Assembly (NCBI RefSeq): GCF_014202315.1 | Contig: NZ_JACHGN010000014.1 | Coordinates: forward strand, 273,802-337,801 | Source: Thermocatellispora tengchongensis | Lineage (GTDB): Bacteria > Actinomycetota > Actinomycetes > Streptosporangiales > Streptosporangiaceae | DNA length: 64,000 bases | Direction: 5' to 3' | In this document: positions 1-8,109 of the stretch, in pieces | Layout: each line of letters opens with the position of its first letter | Position numbering within the stretch: the stretch's first letter is position 1 | Notes under the pieces: generated by a model | Database searches by the model: none | What the model saw: only the letters and a program-made list of their open reading frames with translations | Told to the model about the DNA's origin: nothing | Program-made: the position numbers and the translations under genes

Positions 1-450
1 GCGATCGTCTCCGACCTGCGGATGCTCGGCCCCCGGTCGTACGTGATCGCCACCAAGGGGCAGGCGCACTACCTGGAGCTGAACAACGGCTACCCGAAGG
101 GGTGGGGCGAGCGCTTCCGGGCCGCCCTGGACTCCTCCAAGGAGCTCAAACGGGTCTACTCCAACCAGGACGCGGCCGTGTACACCTACCGCTCCTATCC
201 GAAGGGCCCGGTGGGCGACACCACGGCGACCTTCGAGCTGCCGGGTGACGCCACGACGTCCTGGACGCCCTACGGCCTGGGAGCGCTGGCGGTGGCCTGG
301 GTGGGCGGCTTCGCCTACGAGGTGATGCGGCTGCGCGGCCTGCACCTGGCCCGCCGCGCCCGCCGCCGCACGCTGGTGGTCGCCGCCCTCGGGTTCGTGA
401 TCGCCGTCGCCGTGATCGTGGAGCGGTTCCTGACGATCGGATTCCTGTAG
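1..450 (+). CDS. C-terminal part of a membrane protein (5' truncated by window edge)
   Basis: The frame is open from the first base, so the gene begins upstream of the window and the ATG at 22 is internal. The visible 149 residues comprise a soluble stretch of about 90 residues rich in Tyr, Lys and Arg, followed by two predicted transmembrane helices (the segment starting YGLGALAVAW and the one starting LVVAALGFVI) separated by a strongly basic cytoplasmic loop. The layout resembles the end of actinobacterial polytopic glycosyltransferase-like proteins of exopolysaccharide loci, and a glycosidase gene lies next door, but no catalytic motif is in view and the function stays open. Confidence 0.6.
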   Translation, partial: AIVSDLRMLGPRSYVIATKGQAHYLELNNGYPKGWGERFRAALDSSKELKRVYSNQDAAVYTYRSYPKGPVGDTTATFELPGDATTSWTPYGLGALAVAWVGGFAYEVMRLRGLHLARRARRRTLVVAALGFVIAVAVIVERFLTIGFL

Positions 451-640
451 GAGGTGCCCCCGGCAGGGGGCATGTCCTGGTCGGGTCGTCCGGCGATGCC
501 GGCCCGCCGGTCTCCGGTGGTACCCGCTGGTCTCGATCGTGGGGGAACAGCGCGGCGGTCATGGAGGGCGGGCCGGACAGCGCACGGGCTCTCGCGTGCC
601 GGGCCGGTGCGAACGTCCTCCCGGCCGCCGCATACGAACG

Positions 641-676
641 CCCTCCCGGCCGCCCAATGCGGGACGGCCGGGAGGG
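641..676. terminator. Bidirectional hairpin between convergent genes
   Basis: A perfect 12-bp inverted repeat (CCCTCCCGGCCG at 641-652, its complement at 665-676) with a 12-nt loop lies between the convergent membrane protein and GH39-like gene. There is no T-run, so it would act as a GC-rich actinobacterial-type terminator for both strands. Confidence 0.6.
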
Positions 677-696
677 CTATCGGGTCCGGTGGGGCG

Positions 697-2079
697 TCAG
701 GCGCCCCGGTCGCTCCACTTCACCTCGTACGGGTTGAGCTGGAACTCCTGGTTGTCCACCGTCACGGTGAGCTTGGTGTTGGTGGTGTTGACCATCACGA
801 GCTGGCGCGGCTGGGCCAGCACCTTGACCCGGGGGTCGGAGGCGGTGACGTCCTCCAGTGTCACGTGCGCCGGGAACCACTTGGTGAAGCCGCTGATGAT
901 GCCGGCCATCGGCAGCTCGCGGCCGGTGCCCGGCTGCCACAGGCAGCCGGGGCAGGTCTGGTCGGTGCCGCCGGCCTTGCGCTGCGGGTTCCAGTACAGG
1001 GCGGTGGTGACGCCGCTGCTGGCGAACTCCATCATGGCCGCGGCCTGGACGGCGACGCGCCGGTTCTCGTCCCAGTCGGAGCCGTCGGTCTCGACGTACC
1101 ACTCGGCCCACCACACCGGCAGGTCGTTGCTCTCGCGGCGCACCCAGTTGGTGACCGCGCTGAACTTGCCGAGAGCGGTGAACTCGTCGGGCACCAGGCC
1201 CTTGTCCTTGTTGGCCGAGGAGCCGTCGATGATGATGAAGTCGGCGCCCTTCTTGTTCTTCAGCCAGTACTGGATCGCGTCGAGCGTGCGCTGGTCCACC
1301 GTGCCCCAGGGGCCGGTGAGCTCCGAGCGCGGGCCCGCGGTCACGTTGCTGTCGATCGGGATGTACGGGCCGCCGACCTTGATGTCCTTGTTCACGGCCT
1401 TCAACGCCGTGTAGACCTTGTTGTACAGCTCCGTGTACGCCGCCGCGTCCCACTCGTTGCGGGAGTTGTGCCAGAAGCCCTTGAACTCGTTCCACACCAT
1501 GAAGTGCTTGACCGTCGGGTAGCGCTTGGCGACGGTGGCCGCGAGCTTGGCGTAGTCGTCGAAGTGGTCGCGCTGCGGCGCGACCTCGATCCGGGTCCAG
1601 TCCGTACGCCCCTCGCTGCCGTTCTTCATCCAGTCGGGCGCGCAGCACAGGGTCAGCACCGGAATGGACTTGGACTGGGCCATGAACTTGACCCGCCGGT
1701 CCAGGTCGCGGAAGTCGTACTGCCCGGGGGCCGGCTCGGGGTTGCCCGCGCCCCAGCCCATGATGTGCTGGTTCTGCAGCATGGGCACCCGGTCGAGCAG
1801 GTGGGAGGCCGCCTCGGTGACGTCCGGCGTCTCGTTGTCGGCGCTGTACTGGGTGTGGGTGACGCCCCAGCGCGGCCAGTCGGCGGTGACCGGCGGCGGC
1901 TGGAGGCTGGGCGCGGGCTCGGTCGGGGCGACGGTCATCGCCTGCCCCCGGCCCGTCTCCCTGTCGCGGCTCGCGTAGAACAGGATGCCCACGATGAGTG
2001 CCAGGGCCACGACACCGGCGCCGATGGCGACCGGCCAGCTCGGCCCCCCACGTGCGTGCCGTCCGTTACTGGGAATCAC
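697..2079 (-). CDS. Membrane-anchored GH39-like glycoside hydrolase
   Basis: A protein of about 460 residues with one N-terminal transmembrane helix (about residues 15-35) and a Pro-rich linker, then an extracellular TIM-barrel domain. The candidate acid/base is Glu198 in the motif VWNEF, and the candidate nucleophile is Glu326 in WWAEW; this spacing fits clan GH-A, family 39 (beta-xylosidase/iduronidase type). The substrate cannot be read from sequence. I prefer GTG at 2079 because GGTGA lies seven bases upstream; a TTG at 2094 would add five residues. Together with the upstream membrane protein and the GNAT/DegT pair it may belong to a cell-surface polysaccharide locus. Catalytic assignments are inference from motif context. 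Confidence 0.75.
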   Translation of the reverse strand: MIPSNGRHARGGPSWPVAIGAGVVALALIVGILFYASRDRETGRGQAMTVAPTEPAPSLQPPPVTADWPRWGVTHTQYSADNETPDVTEAASHLLDRVPMLQNQHIMGWGAGNPEPAPGQYDFRDLDRRVKFMAQSKSIPVLTLCCAPDWMKNGSEGRTDWTRIEVAPQRDHFDDYAKLAATVAKRYPTVKHFMVWNEFKGFWHNSRNEWDAAAYTELYNKVYTALKAVNKDIKVGGPYIPIDSNVTAGPRSELTGPWGTVDQRTLDAIQYWLKNKKGADFIIIDGSSANKDKGLVPDEFTALGKFSAVTNWVRRESNDLPVWWAEWYVETDGSDWDENRRVAVQAAAMMEFASSGVTTALYWNPQRKAGGTDQTCPGCLWQPGTGRELPMAGIISGFTKWFPAHVTLEDVTASDPRVKVLAQPRQLVMVNTTNTKLTVTVDNQEFQLNPYEVKWSDRGA

Positions 2080-2249
2080 CGCTCGCTCACCCAATCCTGT
2101 TCACTTAGACGCATTTCCAGGCGTTGCACAGGCGGCACAGGCGGCACGGCCAGCGCGGCCAGCGCGGCCCCCGCCCGCCGGGGGTGACGAACCATGATGG
2201 TTCACACCCACGATTACCGTACCGGCCATCGCTTGCAGGTTGCTTGAAT

Positions 2250-2259
2250 GTTCTAGAAC
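2250..2259. promoter_or_regulatory. Palindrome in GH39-gene upstream region
   Basis: GTTCTAGAAC is a perfect 10-bp palindrome in the 190-nt gap upstream of the GH39-like gene (minus strand) and just beyond the SDR stop. The closely similar TTCTAGAACA recurs upstream of the MoxR gene at 34760. It could be a regulator site; a palindrome this short can arise by chance. The same gap holds short imperfect repeats of CAGGCGGCA and GCCAGCGCG type around 2129-2166. Confidence 0.3.
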
Positions 2260-2284
2260 CTTCTCATACGCCCCATAACAGGAG

Positions 2285-3052
2285 CTACGCCTCTCCGGTC
2301 ACCACGGGCGGCCTGCGGTGGTCCGCCGGGCCCGGGATGCCCGCGAACCGGTACGGCACCGGCGCCCGGCCCGGCTGCACGACCAGCACCGTGCCCGGCG
2401 TCTCGGCGTAGAAGGCCGACTCGACGGCCGCGGCCACGTCGTCGGCGGTGAGCAGCGGGAACCCCGCGCCGACGAAGACCCGCTTGGCCCCGCCGCCGAG
2501 CAGCGGGGTGTCGGTGAAGCCGGGGCACACGGCGCCCACCCGGATGCGGTCCACGGCGAGCGGGCCCGCCATCGCGCGCACCAGGCCCACGACCGCGTGC
2601 TTGGTCATCGTGTAGACGGGGTCGGCCTCGTAGCCCATCAGCCCGGCGATGGAGGCGGTGACCACGATCGCGCCCCCGCCCCGGCGGCGCAGCGCGGGCA
2701 CCGCGGCGGCGAAGCCGTACACGACGCCGTCGATGTTGACGCCGGTCGCGCGCCGGTACAGATCGGCGTCGAACTCGGCGGCGAGGTCGAACCCGGTGGC
2801 CACCCCGGCGTTGAGGTGGACGAGGTCCAGCCCGCCATAGCGCTCCACGGCCAGCGCGACCGCCTCGGCGGAGACCTCGGGCCGCGACACGTCACCGGTC
2901 AGCGTGGCCGCGCCGATCTCCTTGGCCACGCGCTCCAGGCCGTCGCCGTCGATGTCCACCAGCACGCAGGAGACGCCCCCGGCGGCCAGCCGTCTCGCCG
3001 TGGCCGCGCCGATGCCGCTCGCCGCCCCGGTGACCAACGCAACGGTGCTCAT
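2285..3052 (-). CDS. Short-chain dehydrogenase/reductase (SDR)
   Basis: A 255-residue classical SDR. The NAD(P)-binding glycine motif TGAASGIG is at residues 8-15, Asp33 and Asp35 follow beta-2 (favouring NAD), NAG is at 81-83, and the catalytic Asn106, Ser134, Tyr147 and Lys151 (YTMTK) are all present, so the enzyme should be active. The substrate is unknown. ATG at 3052 has a GGGAGG ribosome site. It lies 31 bases downstream of the phosphotransferase gene on the same strand, so the two probably form one transcript. SDR plus this type of phosphotransferase plus acyl-CoA dehydrogenases commonly co-occur in lipid or steroid-like catabolism in actinobacteria. Confidence 0.88.
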   Translation of the reverse strand: MSTVALVTGAASGIGAATARRLAAGGVSCVLVDIDGDGLERVAKEIGAATLTGDVSRPEVSAEAVALAVERYGGLDLVHLNAGVATGFDLAAEFDADLYRRATGVNIDGVVYGFAAAVPALRRRGGGAIVVTASIAGLMGYEADPVYTMTKHAVVGLVRAMAGPLAVDRIRVGAVCPGFTDTPLLGGGAKRVFVGAGFPLLTADDVAAAVESAFYAETPGTVLVVQPGRAPVPYRFAGIPGPADHRRPPVVTGEA

Positions 3053-3083
3053 CCCACGCCTCCCAGCTTCACAGGGCCGCGGG

Positions 3084-4106
3084 CTACGAGCCGTCGAGGA
3101 TGCGGTGAGCGCGCGCCACCAGCACCGGGACGCCCTCGCCCACGTGCTCGAACCCCTCTCCTACGGTCTTACCCTGGATGTACCTCGCGTGGATACCCTC
3201 GATGATGACCGCGAGCTTGAAGCAGCCGAAGGCCAGGTAGAAGTCCAGCTCGGCGAGGTCGGCCCCGGCGGCCTTGGCGTAGTGCGCGGCGAACTCCCGG
3301 GCGTCCAGGAATCCCGGGGCCAGCGTGGCGTCACCCGAGACCGGCACCGACCGGGCCCGGTCCTGCCAGTACGTCAGCGTCAGCCCGAGGTCGGCGAGCG
3401 GGTCGCCGAGGGTGGACATCTCCCAGTCCACCACGGCCCTGACCTCCGGCGAGCCGTCCGGCGCGACCCCGACCAGCGTGTTGTCCAGCCGGAAGTCCCC
3501 GTGCAGCAGCGTGGCCGACGCGTGGGCGGGCAGCCGCTCGGTCAGCCGCGCGACGAGCCGGTCGTACTCCGGCAGCTCCCGGGTCGCCGACCGCTCCCAC
3601 TGCTGGTTCCACCGCCGGAGCTGCCTGGCCATGTAGCCCTCGGGCCGGCCGAAGTCGCCGAGCCCGACCGCCCGGTAGTCGATCGCGTGTATGGCGGCCA
3701 GGATCTCCGCCAGCCGCTCCGCCAGCCGCCGGGTGTGCTCGGCGCCGAACGGCTCAAGCGCCGCCCGGTCGCGGATGGCCGCGCCGTCCACGTGTCCCAT
3801 CAGGTAGAAGGGGGCGCCGATGACGTCCTCGTCGCCGCAGAAGGCGACCGGCTCGGGCACCGGCACCGGCGTGGGGGCGAGCGCGGAGATCACCCGCCAC
3901 TCCCTGCTCATGTCGTGCGCCGTCGGCAGCACGTGGCCCAGCGGCGGGCGGCGCAGCACGACCGGCTCGGCGTCGGTGCGGATCAGGTAGGTCAGGTTGG
4001 ACCTGCCGCCCGACAGCAGCGACACGTCGACGGGGCGGCCGGCGGCGGGGGCGTTCGCGCCCATCCAGGCGACCAGCTTCGGCCAGTCGATTCCGGGGGT
4101 GTTCAT
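3084..4106 (-). CDS. Phosphotransferase family protein (ACAD10/11 kinase-domain type)
   Basis: A 340-residue APH/ChoK-fold kinase. The catalytic loop is HGDFRLDN at 202-209 and the metal-binding DWE at 227-229, followed by the conserved STLGDPLADLG stretch. This subfamily corresponds to the kinase domain fused to acyl-CoA dehydrogenase in eukaryotic ACAD10/11, and in actinobacteria it is often encoded beside acyl-CoA dehydrogenases and SDRs. It may phosphorylate 4-hydroxyacyl substrates, as known for the ACAD10/11 system; that role is inferred here. The ACAD11-like gene of this window is 37 kb away at 41066-42274. It starts at ATG 4106 and heads a probable operon with the SDR. A motif shared with two other promoters lies at 4117-4135. 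Confidence 0.8.
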   Translation of the reverse strand: MNTPGIDWPKLVAWMGANAPAAGRPVDVSLLSGGRSNLTYLIRTDAEPVVLRRPPLGHVLPTAHDMSREWRVISALAPTPVPVPEPVAFCGDEDVIGAPFYLMGHVDGAAIRDRAALEPFGAEHTRRLAERLAEILAAIHAIDYRAVGLGDFGRPEGYMARQLRRWNQQWERSATRELPEYDRLVARLTERLPAHASATLLHGDFRLDNTLVGVAPDGSPEVRAVVDWEMSTLGDPLADLGLTLTYWQDRARSVPVSGDATLAPGFLDAREFAAHYAKAAGADLAELDFYLAFGCFKLAVIIEGIHARYIQGKTVGEGFEHVGEGVPVLVARAHRILDGS

Positions 4107-4116
4107 AGCCCTTAAT

Positions 4117-4135
4117 TAGAACGCCACTCGGGTTC
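4117..4135. promoter_or_regulatory. Putative operator shared with MoxR and hydrolase promoters
   Basis: TAGAAC-GCCACT-CGGGTTC contains an imperfect inverted repeat (GAACGCC / CGGGTTC, 4119-4135) 11 bases upstream of the phosphotransferase start. Nearly the same word occurs at 34763-34781 before the MoxR gene, and a looser version at 30610-30627 before the alpha/beta hydrolase gene. Confidence 0.45.
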
Positions 4136-4210
4136 ATCTGCCAGCCCGGGGTGGATCCGTGGCGGACGGCGTGTCCATCCGGCGTCCCGCACCGGCGGAT
4201 GAGATAGTTT

Positions 4211-4226
4211 TACCTGGTACCAGGTA
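4211..4226. promoter_or_regulatory. Perfect 16-bp palindrome, candidate operator
   Basis: TACCTGGT-ACCAGGTA is a perfect palindrome in the 263-nt gap between the divergent phosphotransferase (minus) and GNAT (plus) genes, 144 bases upstream of the latter. It has the form of a dimeric-repressor site; no regulator gene lies next to it. Nothing else was recognised in this gap apart from the motif at 4117. Confidence 0.5.
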
Positions 4227-4369
4227 TGCATTGGGTCGCGGGGTCCCGCGCCGCCCCCGACCTTACCTCGTCATTACATGTGGTTGGGCATGCTGAGATC
4301 ACACCCGAGAACATCGGGTCTATCGGCCATGCCTGATCTTGGGGATACCGCACATCCCAGTAGGAGCCC

Positions 4370-5452
4370 ATGCGCGTCTCAGTCGTTCACCCGAAGGAGC
4401 TCGGCGAGCCGGAGGTGTCCCGTTGGCGCTCCCTCCAGGAAGCCGACCCCGCCTTCGACAACCCGTTCCTGTCGCCGGAATTCACCCTCATCGTGGGGGA
4501 GCTTCGCGACGACGTACGCGTCGCCGTCCTCACCGACGGACCCGATCTCGTCGGGTTCTTTCCTTTCGAGCGCCATCCCATGGGGATCGGCAAGCCCGTC
4601 GCGGCGGGCCTCACCGACGCGCAGGGGCTGGTGCACGCGAAGGACATCGAGATCGATCCGCACAAGCTGGTACGCGACTGCGGTCTCGCCGTCTGGGAGT
4701 TCGACCATCTCGTCGTCGGCCAGCCCCTGCTTCCGGCCAGGCACGAGCGGCACCCGTCGCCGATCATCGACCTGCGGGAGGGCTGGGACTCCTACGTCGC
4801 GACGCTGAAGGAGAACTCCGGCAAGACCTACCGCTCGACGCTGTACAAGCAGCGCAAGCTCTCCCGCGACGTGGGCGAGGTCCGGCACGACTTCGCGATC
4901 AAGGACGCCGGGCCGCTGCGCACGCTGCTCGGCTGGAAGACCGACCAGTACCGCCGCACCGGCAGGAGCGACCGCTTCGCCCGGCCGTGGATCGTGGCGC
5001 TGGTCGAGCGCCTGCTCGCCACCGACACCGAGAGCTTCGCCGGCATGCTCGACATGGTGTACGCCGACGGGCGTCCCGTGGCCGGGCACTTCGGGCTGCG
5101 CACCCGCACCACGCTCGCCGGATGGTTCCCCGCCTACGACACCGCCTTCGCCAAGTACTCCCCCGGCCTCATCCACCATCTCGCCATGGCAGAACGGGCG
5201 GCTTCGTCCGGAATCCAGGTTATTGATATGGGTCGGGGTGAAAAGGAGTATAAAGAGAAGCTCAAGAACGGCGAGTACCACGTCGCGGAGGGCCGCGTCG
5301 CGCGGGCCCACGTCGGCGCGGGCGTGCACTGGATGTTGCGCGTTCCTGTCAGAAAGGCGAGAAGCACCGTGCTTGCGAGCCCCATGTTGCGCACCACCGC
5401 AGATCGGACGTTGAAGGCGTACGGCCGCATCCGCACCGCGCTGTCCTCCTAG
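4370..5452 (+). CDS. GNAT-superfamily acyltransferase (FemAB/CelD/BioF2-like)
   Basis: A 360-residue protein with the tandem GNAT fold typical of the Acetyltransf_6 (CelD/BioF2-like) group. The N-terminal half carries a cysteine-poor sandwich, and the C-terminal half has the conserved motif region AGHFGLRTRTTLAGWFPAYD followed by IDMGRGEKEYKEKLKNG, the signature in which such proteins bind the acyl donor. These enzymes are usually encoded in exopolysaccharide or cell-envelope gene clusters and transfer an acyl or aminoacyl group to sugars or peptides. The DegT-like gene follows six bases later in the same frame, so the two are almost certainly co-transcribed and may cooperate in making and acylating an amino sugar (inference). 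Confidence 0.75.
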   Translation: MRVSVVHPKELGEPEVSRWRSLQEADPAFDNPFLSPEFTLIVGELRDDVRVAVLTDGPDLVGFFPFERHPMGIGKPVAAGLTDAQGLVHAKDIEIDPHKLVRDCGLAVWEFDHLVVGQPLLPARHERHPSPIIDLREGWDSYVATLKENSGKTYRSTLYKQRKLSRDVGEVRHDFAIKDAGPLRTLLGWKTDQYRRTGRSDRFARPWIVALVERLLATDTESFAGMLDMVYADGRPVAGHFGLRTRTTLAGWFPAYDTAFAKYSPGLIHHLAMAERAASSGIQVIDMGRGEKEYKEKLKNGEYHVAEGRVARAHVGAGVHWMLRVPVRKARSTVLASPMLRTTADRTLKAYGRIRTALSS

Positions 5453-5458
5453 CTCCAC

Positions 5459-6592
5459 GTGGAGGCCGAAGATCAGCTCGCCCGGCGCACCGGGCGGCGG
5501 TGCCTGGCGCTGCCGTCCAACCGGCTGGGGCTCTACCTCGCCCTGCGCCACTTCTGCACGCCGGGCGAGCGCCTGCTGATGTCCCCCGTCTCGGCCGACG
5601 AGATCCTGTTCCTGGTGCTGGCGGCCGGGCTGCGGCCGGTCATGGCGCCGCTCTCGCCGCGCGACGGCAACATTGACGCCCACGCCGCCGACCTGACCAC
5701 CGTGGACGCGGTGCTGACCACCAACCTGTACGGCCTGCCCGACGACGTGCGGGTCCTGGGCGCGGGCCGCACCCTGATCGAGGACGCCTCGCACGCGATC
5801 GAGACGACCGTGGACGGCGTGCCCATCGGGGCGTTCGGCGCGGCCGGGGTCTTCAGCCTGTCCAAGCACGCCGGCGCCGGGTCCGGCGGGGTGATCGCGG
5901 TGGACGACGAGGCCGACCTGCGCGCGCTGCGCCGCGAGCGCGACCTGCTGCTCAAGCCCGGCGTGCTGCGCCGGGAGATCTTCTCGGTGCTCACCTCCAT
6001 GGCCCGTCAGGCCGCCCTCCGCCTCGACCTGGTACGCCCCGCGCTGCGTCTCGCGCGCGCCCTGGGCATGCAGGAGGAGCGCGAGGGCTACCGGATCGCG
6101 CTGGACCCCGAGGAGCTGGCCCTGGCGCTGAAGCGGGTGCCCGAGCTGCCGCCCTTCGACCTGTGGGTACGCGCCGACCTGCACGACTACCGCACCCGGC
6201 GGGGGCGGGTGACGCACTGGTACCAGGCCAGGCGGGTGGCCGCGCTGGCCGCGGAGCGGCCGGCCCGGATCGCCGGGGTCGCCAAGCTGGCCGGGCTGCC
6301 CTCGGCCGCGCGCGGCGTGCTCGACCACGTGGACCAGCCGCTGTTCCGGGTGCCGCTGCTGGTGCGCGACCGCGACGCCGCCATCGCCGAGCTGGAGCGG
6401 CGCGGGGTGGCGACCGGCTACCTGTACGACCCGCCGTACGACGACTACGCGCCCGGCTTCACCGAGCCCTCGCCCTCTCCCGAGGTCGCCCGTTGGTGGG
6501 CGGCGCATGTGCTGCCTGTCGATCCCCTCTACGCCCACCGCGCGCTGCCGGTGGTGCGGGAGCTGAAGCCGGCGCCGCCGCCGTATCTGTGA
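5459..6592 (+). CDS. DegT/DnrJ/EryC1/StrS-like aminotransferase
   Basis: A 377-residue fold-type I PLP protein. The segment TLIEDASHAIE gives the Asp that contacts the PLP ring, and GVFSLSKHAGAGSGGVI matches the PLP-lysine region of the DegT family, with Lys in SLSK as candidate Schiff-base residue. The C-terminal region is less typical (long Pro-rich stretch before the end). A member of this family would make an amino sugar or carry out PLP-assisted dehydration of a nucleotide sugar. The start is fixed by the upstream stop in the same frame at 5450-5452: the first usable codon is GTG at 5459. No clear ribosome site is seen, suggesting translational coupling to the GNAT gene. Confidence 0.7.
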   Translation: MEAEDQLARRTGRRCLALPSNRLGLYLALRHFCTPGERLLMSPVSADEILFLVLAAGLRPVMAPLSPRDGNIDAHAADLTTVDAVLTTNLYGLPDDVRVLGAGRTLIEDASHAIETTVDGVPIGAFGAAGVFSLSKHAGAGSGGVIAVDDEADLRALRRERDLLLKPGVLRREIFSVLTSMARQAALRLDLVRPALRLARALGMQEEREGYRIALDPEELALALKRVPELPPFDLWVRADLHDYRTRRGRVTHWYQARRVAALAAERPARIAGVAKLAGLPSAARGVLDHVDQPLFRVPLLVRDRDAAIAELERRGVATGYLYDPPYDDYAPGFTEPSPSPEVARWWAAHVLPVDPLYAHRALPVVRELKPAPPPYL

Positions 6593-8051
6593 GCGCCGTA
6601 CCGGTGAACGCTGTATCGGTGAACGCCGTGCCGGTGAACTCGGCCACCAGTTCCGCGACCACCTGGCAGCCGCGCCTGACCTCGGCCGGCGACGCCGAGC
6701 CGTAGCCCAGCACCAGCCCGTGCACCCGGGGCGGCCCGATGTGGTGCCGGTCGGTGGTGTCCAGCAGGACGCCCCGCCGCCGCGCGGCCTCGGCCAGCGG
6801 GCCCACGGCCTCCTCCGGCAGCTCCACCAGCACGTGCAGGCCCGCCGTGTCGCCGTGCACGAGCGGCCCCAGGATCTCCACGACGGCGGCGCGGCGGCGG
6901 GCGTACTCCAGGCGCATGCGGCGCAGGTGCCGGTCCAGGTCGCCCCGCTCCAGCAGCACCGCGACCGCTGCCTGCACCGGGCCGGAGGTGCGGTCGGCGA
7001 GCGCGTCGCGGGTGTCGGCGATCCGGGCGAGCAGGTCGGGCCGGCCCAGCAGCCAGCCGACGCCGACGTCCGGGGCCAGGGTCTTGGACAGGGTGCCGAG
7101 CAGCACGACCACGTCGGGGTCGAGGCCGTACAGGGCGGGCAGCGGCGCGACGTCGTAGCGGAACTCGGCGTCGTAGTCGTCCTCGATGATCGTGGCGCCG
7201 GTGCGGCGGGCCCAGGCGAGCAGGCGCTCGCGGCGCGGGATCGGCAGCCGCCCGCCCAGCGGATACTGGTGCGCGGGGGTGGTGTAGAGCACCCGCAGGT
7301 CGTCGGGCAGCGCCTCCACGATCACGCCGTCGGCGTCCACCGGGCAGGGCACGACCTGCGCGCCGCGGGCGGCGAAGACGTTCCTGGCCACCCGGTATCC
7401 GGGGTCCTCCACGCCCGCGCGGTCGCCGGGGCGCAGCAGCGTCGCGGCCACCAGGTCCAGCCCGTTCCCGGTGCCCCGGGTGATCATGATCCCGTCCGGC
7501 TCCACCGGCACCGCCCTGGCCCGGCGCAGGTGCGCGGCCAGCGCCTCGCGCAGCACCGGCAGGCCGTACGGGTCGGGGTCGTCGGACGGCGGCAGTTCCG
7601 CGGCGCGCCGCCACGCGCGGCGCCAGGCCGCGCGGTCGTAGTCGCGCACCCACGGCGCGCCGGGCCGCAGGTCGATCGCCCGGCCCGCCGGACGCCTGCG
7701 CCGCTCGGGCAGCGGCGCGGGCGCGGGACGCGGCCGGGTCTCGGCGGGCGCGCCGACGGTGGCCGGCAGGTCGGCGACGTAGGTGCCCGAGCCGTGCCGC
7801 CCGTCGAGCCACCCCTCCGCGTAGAGCTGCTGGTACGCCTCGGTGACCACGGTGCGGCTCACCCCGAGCTGACCGGCCAGCCCGCGCGTGGACGGCAGCC
7901 GCTCCCCCGCGGCCAGCACCCCGGCGCGCATCGCCGCGCGGAGCTGGTCGGCGAGCTGCGTCACCAGGGCCACGGTGGCGCCGCGGTCCAGGGCCAGCGG
8001 CAGGTCCGCCGCGACCCGGCCCCGCCGGCGGGGAGACGGAGAAGTGGTCAT
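6459..8051 (-). CDS. MocR-type transcriptional regulator (GntR HTH fused to aminotransferase domain)
   Basis: About 530 residues. The N-terminal winged helix contains the GntR-type RLPSTRGLAGQLGVSRTVVTEAYQQL helix-turn-helix. The C-terminal fold-type I aminotransferase domain keeps the ring-stacking and Asp region EDDYDAEFRYD and the PLP lysine in GTLSKTLAPDVG. Such regulators commonly sense PLP and control vitamin B6 or related genes; the divergent neighbour is a PNPOx-fold protein, as expected for a PdxR-like pair. ATG at 8051 is preferred; ATG at 8066 would add five residues. The C-terminus is unusual: after the domain end it runs through a 15-bp tandem repeat and then 134 bases antisense into the convergent DegT-like gene. 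Confidence 0.88.
   Translation of the reverse strand: MTTSPSPRRRGRVAADLPLALDRGATVALVTQLADQLRAAMRAGVLAAGERLPSTRGLAGQLGVSRTVVTEAYQQLYAEGWLDGRHGSGTYVADLPATVGAPAETRPRPAPAPLPERRRRPAGRAIDLRPGAPWVRDYDRAAWRRAWRRAAELPPSDDPDPYGLPVLREALAAHLRRARAVPVEPDGIMITRGTGNGLDLVAATLLRPGDRAGVEDPGYRVARNVFAARGAQVVPCPVDADGVIVEALPDDLRVLYTTPAHQYPLGGRLPIPRRERLLAWARRTGATIIEDDYDAEFRYDVAPLPALYGLDPDVVVLLGTLSKTLAPDVGVGWLLGRPDLLARIADTRDALADRTSGPVQAAVAVLLERGDLDRHLRRMRLEYARRRAAVVEILGPLVHGDTAGLHVLVELPEEAVGPLAEAARRRGVLLDTTDRHHIGPPRVHGLVLGYGSASPAEVRRGCQVVAELVAEFTGTAFTDTAFTGTALTDTAAAPASAPAPPAARGGRRGDRQAAHAPPTNGRPRERARAR
6595..6639. repeat. Three 15-bp tandem repeats in MocR tail
   Basis: Three imperfect 15-bp units of the form GCCGTACCGGTGAAC lie at 6595-6609, 6610-6624 and 6625-6639, directly after the DegT-like stop codon. 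On the minus strand they encode the repeated FTGTA/FTDTA peptide near the MocR C-terminus. The expansion probably extended the MocR reading frame into its neighbour. Confidence 0.75.
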
Positions 8052-8066
8052 CGGTATTTGCGGCAT

Positions 8067-8091
8067 AGTGGCTGTATTATCCCAGGCCACT
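8067..8091. promoter_or_regulatory. Candidate MocR operator and promoter
   Basis: The inverted repeat AGTGGC (8067-8072) / GCCACT (8086-8091) sits in the short gap between the divergent MocR and PNPOx-like genes. TATTAT at 8075-8080, inside the spacer, is a possible -10 element for the flavoprotein gene. Overlap of operator and -10 would suit a MocR switch; no convincing -35 box was found. Confidence 0.5.
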
Positions 8092-8109
8092 CGGCCCGAG
8101 CCTGGAGAC

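Noticed and set aside
454..2187. Long plus-strand reading frame across the GH39-like gene
   Set aside because: It is a shadow of the minus-strand glycosidase, with His/Arg/Val-rich low-information sequence and no domain.
2250..2259. KstR-type steroid operator
   Set aside because: GTTCTAGAAC and the related motifs do not fit the AAC-NN-GTT core spacing of KstR sites.
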